Origin: Vicinamibacteria bacterium
GTDB taxonomy: Bacteria; Acidobacteriota; Vicinamibacteria; Vicinamibacterales; 2-12-FULL-66-21
DNA length: 9,675 nucleotides
Direction of reading: 5' to 3'
Assembly: GCA_025937075.1 (NCBI GenBank)
Contig: JAICSD010000142.1
Span: 1-9,675, forward strand
Shown: piece after piece, positions 6,887 to 9,675 of the stretch
Position numbering within the stretch: position 1 is the stretch's first letter
Layout: every line of letters begins with the position of its first letter
The notes under the pieces: model-generated
Database searches by the model: none
Seen by the model: the letters and a program-made list of their open reading frames with translations, nothing else
What the model was told of the DNA's origin: nothing
Position numbers and translations under genes: made by a program

Positions 6887-9675
6887 CTAGAAAAAGAACT
6901 TGAAGACCAGCTCCATCTTGCGCGACGAGCTGACCGTGCTCGTGATCAACCCGAACGTGTTCGGCGAGTTGATGTCACGTCCGGGCGGTCCGAAGCTCGG
7001 GTGATTGAACAGGTTGAACGCCTCGGCGCGGAACTCGAAGTACCGCGGGCCGCCGGCCTTGAACTGCTTCGCGAGCACCGCGTCGACGTTGTTGTAGCTC
7101 GGCGCGCGTGCGACACCAACCGGACAGTTGCCGAACGTGCCACGCGCGGCGCGCTGGAACGCGGCGATGTCGAGCCAGTGCGTGATGTCTTGATCCGACG
7201 GCACCGGATCGCCGACGCAGTTCGGGCGCTCGTTGCCGCGGACGCCCTGGAGCGACGGCGCGGAGCCATCGGTTACGGTGATCGGGAACCCGCTGCGCAT
7301 CTGGACGATGCCGCTCAGGCGCCATCCGCCGAGGACCGCATCGGTGATCGCCGACGCATCGCTGCCGTACGTCCGGCCGTGTCCGTACGGCAGCTCGTAA
7401 TTCGCCGAGACGACCAGGTTGTGCCGGGCATCGAAGAAGGCATACCCGTAATTCGCTTCGGGATTGTACGCGTTCGCCCAATAGGCGCCTTCGGCGGCCA
7501 CGCCGCCCGATCCGTAGTAACCCAGGTTGTTGGACCTGGCGCGGCTCAGCGTGTACGACACGAGGTACTCGAACCCTTTCACGGCGCGCTGACGGAGGCT
7601 CGCCTGCAGCGCCTGGTAGTCGCTGTGGCCGCGCGACGCCGTCGTCGAGATGTTGGTGATGAGCGGCGCTGTCGCATACAGCGGACGACGCTGCTGGAGT
7701 GGCAACCACGTCGACGGATCGCCCGTTCCCGGCAGTGGCTGGTTGCCTTCCACCGGCGTCACGAGATGCGTCGCATGGTTGCCGACGTAGCCGACGTTCA
7801 AAGAGGTTGCCGCGTTCAGCAGGTACTCCGCGAAGACGTTCCACTGCTGCGTGAACTGCGGACGCAGGTTCGGATCCCACGCGCGCACCTGACCGGACGG
7901 CTTGTCCAACGGCTGCAGCTCCGCGAAGCCGGTCGCCAGCGTGCCGGGGCCGGTCGTCGTGTCGTACTGCACCGCGGACTCGAAGAAGAACGGCGGGTTC
8001 AACGGCAGGCGCAGGTTCGCGCCCGTGCCTTCCATGTACTGCGAGATCCCGTAGGCGCCGCGGAAGACCCACTTGTCGCTCTGGCGGTACGCGAAGCCGA
8101 GACGCGGTTCGAAGCCTTTCTTGTACGCGTTGTAGAGCGCGCGGCTCTCGCGGCTGTCCCCGCCCGCGAGGATCTCCTGACCCGTCGTCAGATCGAAGTT
8201 CCCCTGACGGTCGTCCTTCTCGACGAGCGGCTGCGTGTACGCCCAGCGCAAGCCGAGGTTGAGCGTCAGGTCCGCGTTGACCTTGAAGTCGTCCTGCACG
8301 TACAGCGCGCTTCGGTTGTGCGTCTGCGTCCAGGGTGGCGCGGCACTCCCGCGACCTTTGCTCTGCACCTGATCGAACAGGAAGTCGGAAAACGGAAAGC
8401 CTGTGAACGCGCCGCCGTAGCCGAAGAGACCCAGCAACCCGTTGTTGCCGGCATAGAACCGGCGCTGGACGTAGTGCAGCAACTGGCCGCCGAACTTGAG
8501 CGTCTGTCGTCCTTTGAGCCACGTCAGCTTTTCGTTGATCTGGTACGTTTTGTCGAGCGTGTCCGAGTCGCTCGCCCCTGCGCCGATCGACGTCAGGCCG
8601 CCGCCCCAGCCGATCGAGCTGAGCCCGGGGATGGGCTGCCCGCCGGCGATGCCGAAGTTTGCGTTGCCATTACCAATCCCCGCCCAGTCGAGTGTGTTGC
8701 CCACGACGGCGATCTGGTTGTAGCCGACGAGCACCTCGTTGAGGAGCGACGAGCTGAAGATCCGGTTCCAGTTCCCGGCGACGTTCCGGAACGGCGCCGT
8801 CTGAAGGTTGCCGAGCAGCAGCGGGATCGCGCGCTTGTCGGTACGGTCCGTGTACTCCGCAATCGAGAAGCGGCCGAAGATCTTGTCCTTGGATGACGCG
8901 TTCCAGTCCACGCGGCCGTCTCCCTGCTTCGCGCGAATCGTCTGCAGCCTGTCGCCGACGAAGTTGCCGGTGACACCGCTGACGGTCCGGTTTGGAAGCG
9001 GATAGAGACTCGTATTCGACAGAATCGCGGTCGCGATTGGACTGATGCGCGACGCGGGAATCTGGTTGCCGGCGAACGCCTGGCCGGTGACCGGATCTTT
9101 TATCGTTGCGCTGGCGCTGGAAAGATCACCCGCGCGCCACGACGCCGGCGCCACGGAGATCGTTTCGGATCCGGGCGCATCGAACCGCGTCCCCTGGTAG
9201 TTGCCGAAGAAGAACAGCTTGTTCTTCATAAGGGGCCCGCCGAACGTGCCGCCGTAGATGTCCTGGCGCCGCTCCGGCTTGGCCGCATTCGAGCGGTTGT
9301 TCGACCACTCGTTGGCATCCATCGAGCTGTTCCGGTAGAACTCGAAGACGTTCCCGCGGAACGCGTTCGTGCCCGACTTGATCACGTTGCTGATCACGGC
9401 GCCCGCGACGTTGCCGGTGTCGGCCGAGTAGTTGTTCGTCTCGACGCTGATCTCCGCGAGCGCGTCGGGGCTCGGCTGGTACGCCACGAGATTGTCGATC
9501 GACTCGTTCATGTCGACGCCGTCGATCGTGTAGTTGTTCGTCTGCTCGCGGTTGCCGTTCACGTACGGTCGGCCGCCGCCGAAGTTGCGAATGTTGGTGA
9601 ACGTGCTCGGGTTCGGCGTGACGACGCCGGTGAGGAGCAGCGAGAGCTGGCCGGTGTTGCGGCCGTTCAACGGCA
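6887..9675 (-). CDS. Oar-like TonB-dependent receptor, N-terminus beyond right edge
   Basis: An outer-membrane TonB-dependent transporter related in architecture to the receptor at 2143-5292, but clearly divergent from it. The window shows 928 full codons ending at TAG (6887-6889). The first visible residues, PLNGRNTGQL, are the plug motif LPLNGRN entered part-way, so the signal peptide, the expected regulatory-like domain and any TonB box are missing from view, probably about 150 residues. Plug features follow: NNYTIDGVDMNESIDN, a segment ALAEISVETNNYSADTGNVAGAVI typical of the family, and VIKSGTNAFRGNVFEFYRN at the plug-barrel junction. The rest is a long aromatic-rich barrel with repeated NLGLRW- and EPRLGFAYR-like strands, ending in MELVFKFFF, a terminal aromatic residue as expected for outer-membrane barrels. 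No internal stop or frameshift was seen. The TTG at 9670 is an internal Leu, not a start. Ligand unknown. Confidence 0.94.
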   Translation of the reverse strand, partial: PLNGRNTGQLSLLLTGVVTPNPSTFTNIRNFGGGRPYVNGNREQTNNYTIDGVDMNESIDNLVAYQPSPDALAEISVETNNYSADTGNVAGAVISNVIKSGTNAFRGNVFEFYRNSSMDANEWSNNRSNAAKPERRQDIYGGTFGGPLMKNKLFFFGNYQGTRFDAPGSETISVAPASWRAGDLSSASATIKDPVTGQAFAGNQIPASRISPIATAILSNTSLYPLPNRTVSGVTGNFVGDRLQTIRAKQGDGRVDWNASSKDKIFGRFSIAEYTDRTDKRAIPLLLGNLQTAPFRNVAGNWNRIFSSSLLNEVLVGYNQIAVVGNTLDWAGIGNGNANFGIAGGQPIPGLSSIGWGGGLTSIGAGASDSDTLDKTYQINEKLTWLKGRQTLKFGGQLLHYVQRRFYAGNNGLLGLFGYGGAFTGFPFSDFLFDQVQSKGRGSAAPPWTQTHNRSALYVQDDFKVNADLTLNLGLRWAYTQPLVEKDDRQGNFDLTTGQEILAGGDSRESRALYNAYKKGFEPRLGFAYRQSDKWVFRGAYGISQYMEGTGANLRLPLNPPFFFESAVQYDTTTGPGTLATGFAELQPLDKPSGQVRAWDPNLRPQFTQQWNVFAEYLLNAATSLNVGYVGNHATHLVTPVEGNQPLPGTGDPSTWLPLQQRRPLYATAPLITNISTTASRGHSDYQALQASLRQRAVKGFEYLVSYTLSRARSNNLGYYGSGGVAAEGAYWANAYNPEANYGYAFFDARHNLVVSANYELPYGHGRTYGSDASAITDAVLGGWRLSGIVQMRSGFPITVTDGSAPSLQGVRGNERPNCVGDPVPSDQDITHWLDIAAFQRAARGTFGNCPVGVARAPSYNNVDAVLAKQFKAGGPRYFEFRAEAFNLFNHPSFGPPGRDINSPNTFGLITSTVSSSRKMELVFKFFF

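Noticed and set aside
7001..8896. Long plus-strand open frame opposite the right-hand receptor
   Set aside because: Arg-rich shadow of the TonB receptor, with no motif and no ribosome-binding site noted. The receptor frame is clearly the real one.

Overview
This GC-rich window is fully occupied by genes on the minus strand. It looks like chromosomal sequence from an acidobacterium, probably of the soil class Vicinamibacteria. That placement is an inference. It rests on two long Oar-type TonB-dependent receptors with the LPLNGRN plug motif (one shows a carboxypeptidase-regulatory-like N-terminus), a periplasmic PQQ dehydrogenase with a cytochrome c inserted in its propeller, an exported amidohydrolase, and GC-rich GTAG-headed hairpins in the gaps. 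No rRNA, tRNA, CRISPR array, transposase or phage gene was seen.

Layout in transcription order, right to left. (1) 9675-6887: an Oar-like TonB receptor whose N-terminus lies beyond the right edge. (2) 6886-6738: a 149-nt gap with four hairpins in the same orientation, three of them headed by GTAG. (3) 6737-5397: a secreted metal-dependent amidohydrolase of the amidohydrolase/deacetylase type. (4) 5396-5293: a gap holding a 29-bp imperfect inverted repeat followed by a T-run. It looks like an intrinsic terminator or attenuator, and its 3' arm is also a G-quadruplex candidate. (5) 5292-2143: a second, full-length Oar-like TonB receptor interrupted by one in-frame TAA at 3925-3927. (6) 2142-2092: a short gap with one more GTAG hairpin. 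(7) 2091-1: a PQQ-dependent dehydrogenase starting at GTG, with its last residues beyond the left edge.

Functionally this resembles a cell-envelope nutrient-acquisition block. The receptors would bring a ligand across the outer membrane, the amidohydrolase would cleave an amide or ester in the periplasm, and the quinoprotein would oxidise an alcohol or sugar and pass electrons through its heme. The order and common strand support this, but no substrate can be read from the sequence, and the genes may be neighbours without being one pathway.

No clearly new multi-gene system is visible. The points worth follow-up are the REP-like hairpins, the single nonsense codon in an otherwise intact receptor, the terminator/G-quadruplex structure abutting a ribosome-binding site, and the dehydrogenase domain order.
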